Positions 1 to 12,475 are shown, numbered from the stretch's first letter. The stretch is 64,000 nucleotides of DNA from Sphaerulina vaccinii (GCA_022570795.1 JAKUDP010000017.1:310001-374000); one strand, 5' to 3'. Translations and numbers: made by a program. Notes: generated by a model from the sequence alone, not told the origin.

Positions 1-511
1 CAACCTCATCATCAGCCTTCTGCAGTAGTATCTCGCGTGGCCGCCACGATCCTATCTTCATCCTTCACTCACTGCGAACCTTATTCGTTTTCAACTTCCT
101 ATATCTGCATGATGTCCGAGCTCTTCTCGCGTGTACGGCTCGGTTACATGCACTTCAAACATTTTCTTCTGCCAAACGACAAGGAATGCTTTCACCTTTC
201 CACAGTTTCCGCCTTATCGCAACACTTCTCACAACAATTTGTAAGAGTTTCAAAGATAAGGAACAAGCTTGGCATGCATTGTAGATCATCAGGGCATGCA
301 TCCAGCTCCACGAGCTCCACGTTAGGGCCAATTTCTTGGCTGTCATTGGCTGACTTCGCTCGCTTCAACAACATATAGATCTCCGTTGCAGATGTCGCAC
401 GAGGGCGATCGTGCTCTCGAATTCGCTGCGATAATGATTAGACGACTGCTATCGCTGTAGACGGTTTCTTCTTCACTTTTCGTGATTTTGTTGTGAGAGG
501 CACAAGACGAA
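1..511. other. Upstream region of the MFS gene, no gene seen
   Basis: No convincing coding region is visible. Short open frames overlap each other on both strands and show no recognisable motif. The stretch is presumably the promoter and 5' leader of the transporter starting at 512. Confidence 0.4.
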
Positions 512-2255
512 ATGTCGATATCCGAGAAGAAGGCCTCGATTGTCGACATCCCAGATACAGAAGCCGGACATGTAGCAGCTGAAGTACTGCTCGACAAGAA
601 TGGCTTCAAATTGTTTCCTATACCAGTGCGAGGCGATGTCCTGGATCCTCTTAATTGGTCTTCGGTCCAGAAACATGGTATTCTTGCGATTGTGATGGCG
701 TTGTGAGTCTACCAATACTCACGACATGTGTTCGAAAGCCTAGCAGATCGATCGAGCTAACCTGTAATGAATGCTGTAAACAGATACTTCATGTTCACCT
801 ACATAACCACAACAACCGTCCCCTCCTTCGTCGAACTTCAGACACAATTCGATGCAACCCTCGAACAAATCAATTGGACTCTCGCAATCCCCGCTCTAGG
901 CCTGGCAGTCGGTCCTCTAATCTGGTCCAGTCCAGCAGACATAATCGGGCGTCGACCAATAATGATCGGAGGCACAATAATGGCCATAGCAGCCACAATC
1001 GGAGCAGCAAAAGCTAGTGACTATGGAGGATACATGGCTGCAAGATTCTTCCAAGGGTTGGGAGTTTCACCTGCTGCGACAGTCGGATTGGCAATCATCA
1101 ATGATCTGTTCTTTGAACATGAGCGTGGACAGAAAGTTGGACTGTGGGTGTTGGCTATTGATCTCGGCCTGCTCTTTGGTCCGCTGATTGGAGGATTCAT
1201 GGATCTGGTTTCTTCGGCTTGGATACAGTGGCTTACTGCTATCTTGTTGGGAGCGATTCTGTTTGCTGAAGTCGTCTTCATGCCGGAAACACTGTATCCG
1301 CGAGATCTGATGCTGTCGAGGGCTGCGAACGTGGCGGAGAAGATGCCAGCCGCTCGAGGAGACGTTAAGAGGACAAAAGGCTTGCCATATGTGAACGTGG
1401 CACCTCTGCCGGGCATGAAGCACCCGAAAGTCTGGGACACTTTGGTACGATTCGGAAAGATGTTCAAGTACGCGGTGGTTCCGATTGCAATCTTCACGTA
1501 CTGCTTCGGGTGGTACTGGTGGGTGCTGTCGGTCATTACGCTGATTCCAGTGGCGTATGCGACATCCTCTCCGCAGATTCAAGGGTGAGTCCTGTCCAGC
1601 GAGTCCTGGAATATGGGGGCTAACGTGTTACTGCAGGCTGTTCTTCATTGGATTGATCATCGGCACTCTCTTCTCCGAGATCTTCTTCTCTGGTCGTCTG
1701 AGTGACTGGCTTGTCGTAAAGCTTGCTGCACGATCCGGCTCGAGTAAGACTCCAGAAATGCGAATATGGCTGCTTTACCCTGCAGCGATCCTGACCTCGG
1801 TGGGTTTGATCATATGGGGCGTCTCGATTGATCGTAACTATCACTGGATCGTTGGCCAGATCGCCTTCGCACTGTGTAAGACTGTCCCACCCCCGTAATT
1901 TGCAACAACCAGCTAACAATGTGATCCAGTCGGAGCCGGAATCCAGATGGGCAATTCAGCTGTCGCAGCATACGTTCTGGATGCGTATCCTCTGCAGAGC
2001 ATGTCCGTGGTCGTCTTCTATGCGGTCCTGCTCAATCTCTCGGCATTCGTGGATCCGTTCTTTATCGTGCCTTGGGTCGACGCTGTAGGCTACACGTGGA
2101 CATTCGCAGGCCACGCGATCATCACGACCTTCTTCTGCATACCAACCTTTGCATTGTTGCATAGATTTGGTGGTACTGTGAGGGCGCGTAATGGAAAGCC
2201 CGACTGGGTAAATCCAGAGTTCGATCACGAGATCGTGGAGGCATTAGTAGTATAA
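512..2255 (+). CDS. MFS transporter (drug:H+ antiporter-like)
   Basis: Four exons join cleanly: 512-702, 784-1584, 1637-1875 and 1930-2255, giving 518 residues. All introns are GT-AG with strong donors (GTGAGT, GTGAGT, GTAAGA). The protein has many hydrophobic helices and the major-facilitator motif A between TM2 and TM3 (PADIIGRRP), then a PETLYPR element at the end of the N-terminal half, typical of fungal DHA1-type multidrug or metabolite exporters in the plasma membrane. The N-terminus is short and cytosolic. The start at 512 gives an acidic leader and a DPLNWS element just before TM1, common in this family. The substrate cannot be read from sequence. No biosynthetic core gene lies next to it, so a role in secondary-metabolite export is not supported. 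Confidence 0.9.
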
Positions 2256-4681
2256 GACTTACTCATCAAGTCCCTTCAGTATTGCATTAAGCCAGCGCCT
2301 ATCTTCGAGTACCTGCAACGAGACTTTGTGTCGCAAGCTGCATCTGTGACTGGCCTCCTGGTAGGCGTAGTCATTGTCGGGACAGGTACCGCCTTGTGCC
2401 TACCTTTCCGAGAGGCATGCATTTTACAGCCATCGTTGCCTGATTGTATTACTTGCAGGCCCCAGGCTGCTATGGCCAGATGCTGTTTCAATCTCCTACC
2501 CTGAGCATCCCAGCCTACGTCTGGGGCAGTGTACTGCTTTGAGGGAGGAGTAGGACCGGCCTCTCCTCATGCTCGCGCCGTGCCATCTCTGATGCCACAA
2601 TCTAGCTCTTTCGATCTCCTGTAGTGGCAGACGATATGCGTGTTCGGAACGCCTCGTTGAGTGTGCTGTTCCTCCTCTCAGAGCATTCCCGATAGCTCTT
2701 CCATCTGCTAATGGAGCGACCGGAATGTACGAGTCCTTCTTTAGCACGAAGAACCGTGTATATCTGAAAGAGTAGCCTCTTGTCGGGCTAGTTGCACTCG
2801 TGGCATTCGAAGCGGGCTGGTTGGATGGTCGAAGCAATGGTTTCGATGTTGGTAGCGTCTGATCGCACATCTGCCACTCTCGCCTAGTTTTCATCGCACC
2901 AGACTGGACTCCTTCGATTGTACTACTGTGGTTGCTGGCCCACCCGGGATATGGCATTCCCTTAGCGTAGAGGTCTTAACAGCGTATCAAAGTGAGACAG
3001 GGAATAATTTTGGGAATCTCTGGGCGTCTCCACATCCTTTGTCTGCGCGTCTCACTTCACGTCGTGCGTCCTTCTCTTGCTTCTCACTACACACTTCACA
3101 TTCGTCTTGTGCCATGTGATAATTTGGCTTCTTACGCTGTGTCGTCTGATTGCTTGATGTCTGCTCAATGAATGGCCATTCTTAGCCATGATATGATGGA
3201 CAAATGGCAAGCTAAGAGTGGCACTCTCGGTGTATAATACGACTGCATATACTGTGAACCGTGAAGTGTTATGACCGGAGATGAAGCATTTTGCTCTGGT
3301 GGTATGAGACTAATCGTGTCCAGTAAAGCGTCGAAGTCATTCGCACTCCTGCCATCGATCGCCGCGCAGCTTCCACCCACTTCCGGAAAACGATGGAAAG
3401 TGTTCCCGCCTGAAAAGGATCTGAAAGAGCATCCGTGCCATCGACACAGCTTCTCCCGCCGGCCCACGTGGTTGCTCGGCAGTAGGAATCAAATGAGGAG
3501 CGAGGGGACGACGTCTTTTCCCGCTGAAGTATCCGGGCATTTTGCAAGCGGGCATCAGATTGGCGGTCTGCGAGGAAGTGGTTTGCTGTTGATGAGAAGA
3601 AGTGATGGTGGGCGGTGTGGAAGTTGCAAAGGACTCGAGCTTGCCAACCCCAAATCCAGACCAGCGACATGTATCTCGATCCAGGATGTACAATTCGATG
3701 ATGACCAGCGCTTCCAGTCGACACACTCGACACATCATTGCCCACGAACTTCGCTCTGCTGGCCGAAATAGTCGTTGTCATCCGCTACTGGGAAAAGCCA
3801 GAGAAGAAATCGATACACCACGAGCATGTCCAGCTTCAACCTCTCCACACTGATCCTTCTCCGAATGGCGAACACCACAATGGAGTGTACCAAGAGCTGC
3901 ACTATTGAGCAACATGCCTCGTTACCTCAGACAGTCAATCGGATGGTCGATGGAAAGTTGGCCATGCTCGGTCATGAGATGGCAGAAGATGGAGACGACG
4001 TCAGCTCTTCAACACTCACCAAGAACAACGGTCACTCCCGAGCTTGAAGAGTCATATCACAGCTCAAACTGTGCTTAATCAGCCCAAGTGAAAGATGTAC
4101 TATCTCAACCGTTATAACCTCTCAAACTTACCTAACACTAAGAAGGTGACATTGGAAACAATCCCTCCCCAATCAAAGCTCGTTGGGTAGTACGAAGTTG
4201 TAAAGTGGATCGGAGTGATACATGCTAGAGACAGCGCAATGTCCAGATGGGCACATTCCTTTTGCTTTTCAGATGTGCAAATTGGAGAGTGCTGTGGTCA
4301 CCCTCCACAGTACTAATCCAGCGTTGTGACATCTTCCCGGTCCAGCGATCGAGATCGAGGTCGAGTACCTTTGTGGTTCATAGCCAGTCCAGGGCGACTC
4401 TTCCTTTTGATGGGTACAGTGACACGGGGCGTGAGTAGTCTTTGCGCCCAGATGAGGGCCACGGCGACGAGAACTGCGGCATGAGAAAGCGAATGTCGAC
4501 TGTGCACACAAAGAATGCATTTTGCGCTGAAAGAACTTCTCGCGCAGCGCTTTGTATGCGCGGGCGTCTCTGCTAAAACAGGCAGGTACGCGTCTACAGA
4601 AGGCAGGCACGACCACAACTTCGCGCAACTCTAACATCGCTTCATCTACGACAGGTTCGCCAGTTCGATAACACACTAACA
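2256..4681. other. 2.4-kb gene-poor stretch
   Basis: Open frames of up to 170 codons occur on both strands around 3269-3781, but they overlap in several frames and lack recognisable domains, signal peptides or splice patterns. I see no supported gene. The right end presumably carries the promoter of the gene starting at 4682. Confidence 0.4.
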
Positions 4682-7600
4682 ATGGCAACAGAATGCGACG
4701 CGACAACACCTGTAGAGAGCGCTGATCTGCACCATGACGGCTTCTCTGATCTTGACATGCAGCCTCGCCACCCGGTCACGAGCTTTCTGGGAGATCATAA
4801 CGCAATGCTCACTCCATCCGAAGCGGCGAATTACGTCTACGAACACCAGGATGTAGATCAGGACTTTGAACCTCAAACGTACAGCGAGCAGGATATACCC
4901 CGTTTCCGCACCTGGGACGATGCTGTTGATCAGAACTTTGACCAGCCCGATATGCGGTATGCAGACGAGGATGCCGAAATGGAGGGACAGCAGGACTATG
5001 CATATGAGGACCAGCACAAGCAGGATACGGCGTATGAGGCCCAGCAGAACACCACCATGTACGAGAGGCAAACCGATGGCGGACTGGAAGAGGAAGAGAT
5101 GGAGGAAGACGATGGCGAATATGATGAGGACGCGAATTACATACACGATATGGTCCAACAGGCTGAGTGGAACTACTTCCAGGAAGAACTACAGTACCCG
5201 ACGCCACTGCCATTCACCGATGCAGACCTCGCAGATCCACCAGGCACAGAGAGTGTAGAAGACCTCGTGGCGCGAAAGCGTAGCGAAGGCTACTTTCAAG
5301 AGAGGTGGGAGGTTGACAAGGAGACTGCCACCTTCCTCGCGTTGCTTGCGCGTGACGAGAAGGCGGATAAGACTGAAGACATGCGATACTACCTGCCAAC
5401 GCCTTTGCGCCACCTCAAAGCTGAAGAGCCAGTATTGCAGTGCGATCCTGCTACTGAGATGAGGGCAGTGCTCAAACGTAACGAGATTCGTCTCACTGCC
5501 AAAGGCATGACACCGTTTGAGCTCGATGCTGAGAATGATGAGAGTCTGGATTGGGGCGCCACGAACCTTGCATTGCCTGCGCGAATGAGGAAGGAACTCG
5601 CAGCTGAGAAGTGGCACGTCGATAATGAAACCATGGCTTTCATGAAGTCCGTGATCGCCCAGGATGATGAGAGCTTGGAGAATTGGGTCAGACGAGAGCG
5701 TGACCGAAAGGTCTGTTGTCCGTCATGTCGCGCATTGCACTTCTGACAGCTACAGATTATCCGCAAAGCATCGCCTCCCATCCTGCCTCTGTCGCCACCT
5801 TGGTCTCCCACCAGACACGAGCCCTCTCTCGCTAACTTACCAATGGCCTCGACTCCGGAAGACCCAACTGTGCAGGAAGCAGCTGCGCTGCATGCCAAGA
5901 TCGCTGAGCGAGACGATGCAGAGGCAGATCGAGTCATGGACGCTGGCATGAATCAGGTGGATGAATTCCTAATTGGCGACAGAATATTGTCGTCCACGCC
6001 AATGCGCAAGAAAGCCAGGAGGCTGCAGAATCTGAAGATTGCAACTCCAGTCCTGCCGCAGCAAGATTCAGACTCTTCAGAGCCGCCCTCGAAGAAAGCG
6101 AAGACGGTCGCATTTACCGATGAGCTGCACACCATCATTCCATGTCTCCCACGTGTCGAAGATATGACAGACCCGGAAGAAGGTGCGCGAGAGGCGACTG
6201 CTACCGTGATACAGATGTATCGTCCTTTTGCCAAGCCTGCTCTGGACAGGATGGCGAATGAGAAGCTGTGTGAACTCGATACTACAGCACGAGTTCCTGT
6301 CCCATCTGTCTCTGCGGTTCGACCTACGAAACCATGGGACCAGTCCAACGAACAGCAGACTCTGCTGATGGAACTTCTTCAGACAGCCAGCAAGCAGGAG
6401 AAGAAGTGGAGTGGTGCTAGCAAGCTGGAGAAGTCCTTGCCTTGGGTCCCATTCTCGTCCCACCTGGCCAAGATTCGACCAGAAGGAGACTTTGATGATG
6501 GCTCCTGCGTGCGATATCTGAAGGAATTGGCACTCGATGATGACCTGGATATTGACGTTCAGAGACTAACATGGAAGCCGGAGGGCCTACGAGTTCTGGA
6601 TGTCGACGAAGATGGTGAGAGTGACCTGGAAGCTGCTGAGTGGCCCAGCGATCAAGAAGAGGAGGATCTAATCCCGTTGGAAACAACCTCAGCCGTTGTC
6701 AACCCACCTCCAACAACGAGATTGAGTCATCCTGTTATTGCGCGAACAACTATTGCCGCCACGCAGAATGAGCACATCTCGGCGAACACAATCGCCCAGC
6801 AAGCCATACCCACGCTTCCCGCCAAGTTCACGCCGATCAGCCCTGCTGAAGTACGCTTACCAAAGACCTCGTTCTCCAAACTTTTATCCGCCATTACTCC
6901 TTCCAAGTTGCGCGTCAAGCCTCAGGAAGCGGCAGGCAGTGCCACAACAGCCTTGAGCATTGAGGAGCTGCTGCGACAGAGGAAAGCAAAGCTCGAGGCG
7001 GCTGCTGCAAAGTCCGGGAGTCAAGTCGTAGCGAGCCAGCAGGCAGGAGATCCCAGGCACACCGCCGCTCGTAGTATGGCTGCCACAAAGCCATCGGCGG
7101 CGTCAGCCCAAAACGACCAAGCACGCTCTTCGACGACCACAAACGCCATGGCTCACTTTGGTCAATTTCTCACCCTACAAGGTCAGCCAGATGCGCCAGC
7201 AGTCGAAGAAGCCATTACTCATGATGTCAATGCCGCTCCCGTGGCAAACACCTTGCCTGAAACGATCAAGACAGCCTCCGCTACAGACACACCTAGACCA
7301 CCTACCTTACAACTCGCGATACCCGCCATCGAGAAACGTGAGCAAGCGATCTCAGTTGTGGTCTCCGAAACCATGATGGAGGATCGCTACCTGGTCCGAA
7401 AGCTCCAAGAACATCTTCCTTGTCTAGAGGTCATCGTCCGCGATCATGCTCCCCAGAACGGAGAAGCAGACATCACAGTGTCCGCTGGAACTGGACTGAT
7501 AACCACAAACCTCCAAAAGCTCAAGCAGAAAGCACTGCCCGGCCAGAAACCAGTAACAGGAATCCGTGAACGTATAGCCAGGGCAGTTACTCGGTATGAG

Positions 7601-8128
7601 CGCCTCATCGTACTTGTCAGCGAAGGCAAGCAAGCACTGGGTGAACAGGCTATTGAGATCTCCGGACTCGACGAGCGAGATGAGCACGTGCTATCAGAGT
7701 TCATCGGGCAATACAGCCTGATGGAGACCGAAGTCCAAACACAATACATCCCTGGTGGTGATGAAGAGTTGTTCCACTGGCTCGCTGCTGCGATTGCTAG
7801 GTATGGTGGTGGCCAAGCCTTCAAGCTGATCCAAGAGGAGACATGCTGGGAGCGGGTCCTTCGCAAAGCAGGTCTTAACACGTACGCGGCTCAAGTCGTG
7901 CTTAGACAGTTAGTAGTGCCCGACTCTGACCTTGCTCCGTCGACTCCAGCGCGATCTGAACATCTTACTGGCCTGGCTGCTTTCTTGTGCATGCAGGAGG
8001 ACGAGCGTGTTCAACGGTTTGGACCTCTGATTGGAGGAGATGGCATGCTGCGGCGAGCTAGCATGGCGCTGGATGGATTTTGGCCTTCGGCTGCGAACGT
8101 GCATGGAGGTGCAACTTGGCTGGCGTGA
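4682..8128 (+). CDS. Large acidic protein with C-terminal XPF/ERCC4-like domain; candidate Zip2/SHOC1 homologue
   Basis: Two exons, 4682-5710 and 5756-8128, are joined by a 45-bp phase-0 intron (donor GTCTGT, acceptor TACAG), giving 1133 residues. The first ~170 residues are very acidic. Residues about 870-1000 alternate strands and helices as in an ERCC4/XPF nuclease fold: a strand (ISVVVSE), then EADITVSAGTG, a basic stretch (LQKLKQKALPGQ), and YERLIVLVSEG. The active nuclease GDxnERKxxxD motif is absent. About residue 1035 a helical segment (ETCWERVLRKAGL) resembles a helix-hairpin-helix or SAM-like tail. This order, a long disordered N-terminus, inactive XPF-like domain and HhH-like tail, is that of Zip2/SHOC1, the meiotic crossover (ZMM) factor that pairs with Spo16. 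The match to fungal DUF7102-type proteins is from memory. Assignment is inference; the gene model is firm. Confidence 0.8.
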
Positions 8129-8314
8129 TGGTCTGTGTACCTCCAGGTATAGACAAGGGAAGAGTGAATACTCAATTGCTCATGATATGTTTAATCATAT
8201 GTTGGCAGGTAGCTACCCAGCTGTCTGAAATTCTGTCTATACGCCGAATCTGTCTAGCAGGGCTGTATCAAATACTGTAGTCTGGTACTAGATGAGTCTG
8301 TCATGTAGCCACTC

Positions 8315-9138
8315 TCACATACTCGCTTGCTCTCTCCCATCATCACCGCTAACATACTTCCTCATAAAATCCACAATCCTCTTCACCTCCCCCTCCCCCT
8401 TCGGAATATCATGTCCGCTATCAAACCTCAAGAACTCCTCCTGCTTACAAACTCTTATCAAAGCTTCACTCCTCTCACTATTCACCAAAGGATCCTGTTC
8501 ACCAATAACATGCAACACAGGAGTAGCTATCCCATGCGGTTCATAAATGTCATCATATTGCTCGAATCTCGCTCGAAAGCCTGCGAATATAATTCCAGCT
8601 TTCAATTGGAACTTCTCATCGCTGATTCGTAAACGTTCTCGTAAAGGATGAGTAGCTGCATGACAAGGTTGGAGGAGGGCAATGAGCATCCCAGCTAGAC
8701 ACGCGCCTTGACTGAATCCCCAGACGGCATCTACAGGACCTCCATTTTCGTGAAGGAAGTCTCCTAGGTAGGAGAAAGATTCTTCTATACCATCGAAAGA
8801 GCCATGTCTCTTCGTTTTCCATTCTGGATCGCGTGCGTACCACCTAAAAAGTGTTAGCATGATGTTCGATGGTCTAGGTTGCAAACATACCAAGCACGAT
8901 GACCAATTTCTTCACTTTTCTGACTTATTCCTAAGACGAGTTCATGCCAACTCTGGTTATAGGGCTTCGACATATCCATGTGCGAGGCAATATCCACTTT
9001 ATGTGGTCCGTCGGGAAAGAGGAATTCATATTCTGGAAGAGAGGATACAAGACGTCGGAGTTGGTGAGCATGGACTTGAGAATTTGAGGTGAAGCCATGA
9101 AGGCAGAGTATACGCAGTTTTCTCGTTGCGACTGTCAT
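8315..9138 (-). CDS. FSH-family serine hydrolase
   Basis: Two exons on the minus strand (9138-8891 and 8843-8315) encode 258 residues, joined by a 47-bp intron with a GTATGT donor. The N-terminus (LRILCLHGFTSN) is the FSH1/DUF341 signature that carries the oxyanion-hole strand. The alpha/beta-hydrolase triad is complete: Ser127 in GFSQG, Asp200 in GEQDPLV, and His227 in SGHDIP. The family (yeast FSH1-3) hydrolyses small esters; members also occur in fungal secondary-metabolite clusters, but no polyketide or peptide synthase is present here. The gene converges on the Zip2-like gene with 186 bp between stops. A decayed copy of its 5' end lies at 10914-11114. Confidence 0.92.
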
Positions 9139-9312
9139 AATGATTGTGTTGTGTTGAGCTTGGTTGTTTGTGAATGTTGACTTGGACCGGGACCGAGGCG
9201 AGAAGTGAACAGGAGGAGCAATATCGGAGATCGCTCGGGAGTAGTTCTATAAGAGGAAGCCAAGAGGAGAGGATTTGAATGCTTGTGAGATAACTGTATA
9301 AGTATGAAGACA

Positions 9313-10312
9313 TTACCGCACAGGAGCCTCTGGTTCTGAAGTTGCAGGTCGACCAAATCCATGGCCCGCCGGGTTGTGAAACTTGGGCGACTCCAACTCG
9401 GCCAATGTAGGCTGATCATTATACCCAAAACCAGCTGTACTCTGAAGCTCTCTACCTTCGCCATGCTTCGCCCGTCTCTTTCGAAAGAGCAAGAAACCAA
9501 TAGCTGACAATGCAAGCAATGCACCTGCTGATGCACCGACTCCGACGCCTGCTTGTGCTCCCACAGAGAGACCATCTCCGCCTCCACTGGCTTGGCTTGT
9601 TGTCGACGGTGGAGGCACTGGCGAGACAGTGATTGTTGTTGGAGTGCTCGGGCCTGAGCTTGAGTTAGGAGGCGAAGCTGTGCTCGAAGTTGTGCTTGAA
9701 CTTGAACTCGAACTTGTTGAGCTTGCACTCGAGCTTGAAATTGTCGAGCTGGTGCTCGGCGCGAACGCTTGGCCAGACCTCATCTGGAGAGGTGCTGAAG
9801 CAGGAGTGAATGATGCCAAATCATCCGACTGGAACGTGATCGTGATACCAAAAGGGTTACGCAGCACGCCGCTGGACAATACAGTCGTCTCGACAGGATT
9901 GTCAGGAAGATAGAACGTGACCGGGCCTGCGAGAGATGTGGTACAGTATGCATCACTAATACCAGTTGCTGTTCCGCTGTGGAATGTTAGCTGCATCGAG
10001 TCAATTGGAGAAGGTTCTTCGGACTCACAATGGACAACACTGCACCGTTGTGGCAGAGTCGATTGTGGTGGTCGGGCCAGGAGTCCAACCTGCTGGACGT
10101 ACACCCGGTGAGAACTGCTCGATAGGTGCAGTACCAATCAAGGAGACGAAACAATCGGGAGAGGCATTATTGATGTCGATGGTTCCTGAAACGGAGGATG
10201 GCAGCACCTGCCAACCGACAAATCCAGATAGTCCGCAAGATGCAGGTGCAGAATATGCTGTGGTGAGAGGTGTGATTGTCGCAGCGCCTGCTATTGATAC
10301 GGCTGTGGCCAT
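9313..10312 (-). CDS. Single-pass membrane protein with Ser/Thr-rich stalk
   Basis: Exons 10312-10029 and 9976-9313 give 315 residues, with a 52-bp intron (GTGAGT). The N-terminal half is an ectodomain with cysteines and an LTTAYSAPASC element, which many ascomycete surface proteins carry just after the signal peptide. A run of Ser/Thr/Pro follows (roughly residues 165-215), then Gly/Ala-rich linker, one transmembrane helix (ALLALSAIGFLLF) stopped by RKRR, and a cytosolic tail of about 60 residues. This is the layout of mucin-like wall sensors and similar surface proteins. The N-terminus is uncertain: the hydrophobic leader is weak, so an upstream exon may be missed. No specific family recognised. 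Confidence 0.75.
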
Positions 10313-10913
10313 GACGGGTGAGCGAAGCTCGAAGGTACGATCAGGCTGCGACTTCGTACGAGCAAGAAGTTCGACAGCTGTTCCTTACATATCAAGTCGC
10401 AGATATGCTAGATTGCGCAACGTATAGGGCCATCTTTATGATCAGTCAGAAATAGATGGTCGAGGTTGCGAGGTGGCTCAGAGGCAGATCATGGAGTCTG
10501 AGCCTCGTTATAGCTCTAGCATGCAGAACTTTATGCGAGGCCATCAAGGCAACCTGCAAGCTCTGCATATATGGCGCTCTAGCTCAGCCAAGGAAGAAGA
10601 ATGACATCTCTCTGAGATAGGTAAGGCTGAGAGATTAGTCCCGCGCAGCCTGATTGTCGTTCGACTTGCCTCGAAAGTCTCAAGCCCACTGAGCCACCAA
10701 GCAAAGTCCAGCCTTGCGCATAATCTCGATCATGGTTGTGTATCGTAGCCTTATCCTGAAATAGTGACATATGACACCGCGCCGCGATACCGAATGTGTG
10801 TTCACAGGCCCGACTTTTGAGGCAGTCCGTCTTTCCGCACTTACAGTAGTGATACGCACCGCACTTGCAGTGCCTCAGACCACAGCCATCTTGCACATAC
10901 GAGCTGGCAATCG
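10313..10913. other. Intergenic, no supported gene
   Basis: A minus-strand open frame at 10579-10917 is cysteine-rich but has no signal peptide or known domain, and directly abuts the FSH remnant. It is more likely noncoding or decayed than a gene. Confidence 0.35.
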
Positions 10914-11114
10914 TCATAATCGAAACTGTACATCTTGATGGGTACCTGTATCGATGCTTGATCTAAGCCCTTGCGAATCGCGTCCAGATCTTCGGCAAGC
11001 AACAATGAATGCGTAGATTTTCCGTCCGGAACTCGATCGAATGGTCGCTTGAAGTCTGGAGATGAAGCCGTGGAGGCAGAATGTACTCAATATCTTCGTT
11101 GCGACTTTCATCAT
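10914..11114 (-). pseudogene. Truncated, decayed copy of the FSH hydrolase 5' end
   Basis: Read on the minus strand this open frame starts like the intact FSH gene at 9138: start Met, VAT, then a CLHGF element at the same spacing. The DNA also matches closely across the start region (compare 9088-9138 with 11065-11114). After about 20 codons the similarity fades and the frame ends, with no GxSxG or other catalytic residues. It is therefore a partial duplication or retained remnant, not a working enzyme. It sits in the same orientation 1.8 kb upstream of the intact gene, immediately past the stop of the SnoaL-like gene. Confidence 0.7.
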
Positions 11115-11188
11115 TTGTTGTCGTTCGTGTGTTTCTAGTAGTGATCGTAAGCTTCATCATATCAGCCGTTAACATGAGATCAGATGTC

Positions 11189-11800
11189 TCAGTGCACTGC
11201 AGTAGGCACTGCATGCTTGTGCACAATCCCATTTCCAACAGACATGCCCTGCAGTTCATCCTTCAACATCTCAACCGGCTCCTTGTGACCCATCACAGCA
11301 ATATCACCTTCAGACCATTGCTTCTTCATTCGAAAGGTCTTAGCCTTCCACAATCCACTGGAGGAATCCTTGATGACATCGAAGAAGTACGATCCACCTG
11401 TGGTGAAGCGATGGGAGTCTGACATATCTATCAGTACAGCACAGTACACGATCGCAAACCACTACGCACCAGGATGCATGCCTTGTCCTCCAGGCCAATG
11501 CCAAGCAACATACAAACAAGTCATAGTCGCCGTCTCTCCACTTGCATCAATGTCGATGCGAGTATTGCTGACCATATGAGTTGTGTCCAAACGGACGATA
11601 TTGTAATAGTAGCATTCTTTATGAATGGCATCCAAGCCGTTGACTTTCTTGCCACTCAGGTCCCAGAACGCGTCGCTGGTGAAAGCAGAATCGAATAAAT
11701 CCACGTCGTTGGTGTCCATTCCCAGGCAGAATCGCGCAAGAGTGTCGGCGATTGCTTCGCGATCACTTGGGGAAGGCGACAACTTGGTAGGAAGAGCCAT
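11189..11800 (-). CDS. SnoaL-like (NTF2-fold) protein
   Basis: Exons 11800-11470 and 11427-11189 encode 189 residues around a 42-bp intron (donor GTGCGT). The sequence has the SnoaL_4/NTF2-like pattern: an N-terminal helix (REAIADTLARFCLGMD), a short segment where ADxF-type residues appear as AFTSDAFWDLSG, a helix, then strands (THMVSNTRIDID, TATMTCLYVAWHW) that form the cone-shaped pocket. Such proteins are small-molecule cyclases, isomerases or hydrolase-like enzymes, or are non-catalytic. The start at 11800 keeps the domain full; an in-frame Met at 11908 would add 36 residues of low-quality leader. It is divergent from the SDR at 12476. Confidence 0.8.
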
Positions 11801-12475
11801 ACTCGAATTGCTCAGTGCGATAGATCGTGGCTTGACAGGACAAGTCTGGCCGTGTGCCTTCTGAGACGCCTGAATCTCGTTGTCGAAGCTTTTGAGGTCG
11901 AAGTTCATGTTTGCAGCTGTCTGGTGGTTTGCATCATCGAGGAACTGGTTAAGTACCTCCCAGTCCCTCGATGTTGCATCGGGACATCCTTTAAAGCCGA
12001 TAGATGGCCGCGCCTTTGATGTTGGGTGAAGGCTTCTCACTTCGCAGAACAACAGTTTGGACTCGGGTTATCAGTCGGGATCAGCATCCAAAATCCGCTT
12101 AGTCATGCTACACTTCTGCGATGTGACCTCACAGGCACGATAGGCTGCTCCCGAATACTGCTTCTGTGAATCAAGCCTTTGGCGTCACTGGCGCGTCGTT
12201 CCGCATGCTCAACCCTACCGATTGGAGCGTATGAGAGAAGAGCCTGCTTGGATGTGGGAGAACACGTCGAAAGCTGATGTGCGATTCGCTCGGGATATGC
12301 AGTGTTTCTGTCGAAGGATGCCCGAATGTCCGAGTGAGGCACAGTAGTAGACTGCCCAACTTCGCTGGCGCATAGAGTGAGTATGCCCATCTTACACTCT
12401 TACTCCTCACTTGTAGTGTGCATACTACTGTCCTTCGCGCTTGCACTCCTGACCCGACACCAATCGAGCGCAATA
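11801..12475. promoter_or_regulatory. Divergent promoter region between SnoaL-like and SDR genes
   Basis: The 675-bp gap separates two genes that start away from each other, so it probably drives both. No specific binding site was identified. Confidence 0.35.

Noticed and set aside
3269..3781. Overlapping open frames of 133-170 codons on both strands
   Set aside because: Several frames are open at once in one GC-balanced stretch, with no domain, signal peptide, splice pattern or plausible start context.
10579..10917. 112-codon cysteine-rich frame on the minus strand
   Set aside because: No signal peptide or known domain, and it abuts the FSH remnant, so it is more likely decayed or chance sequence.
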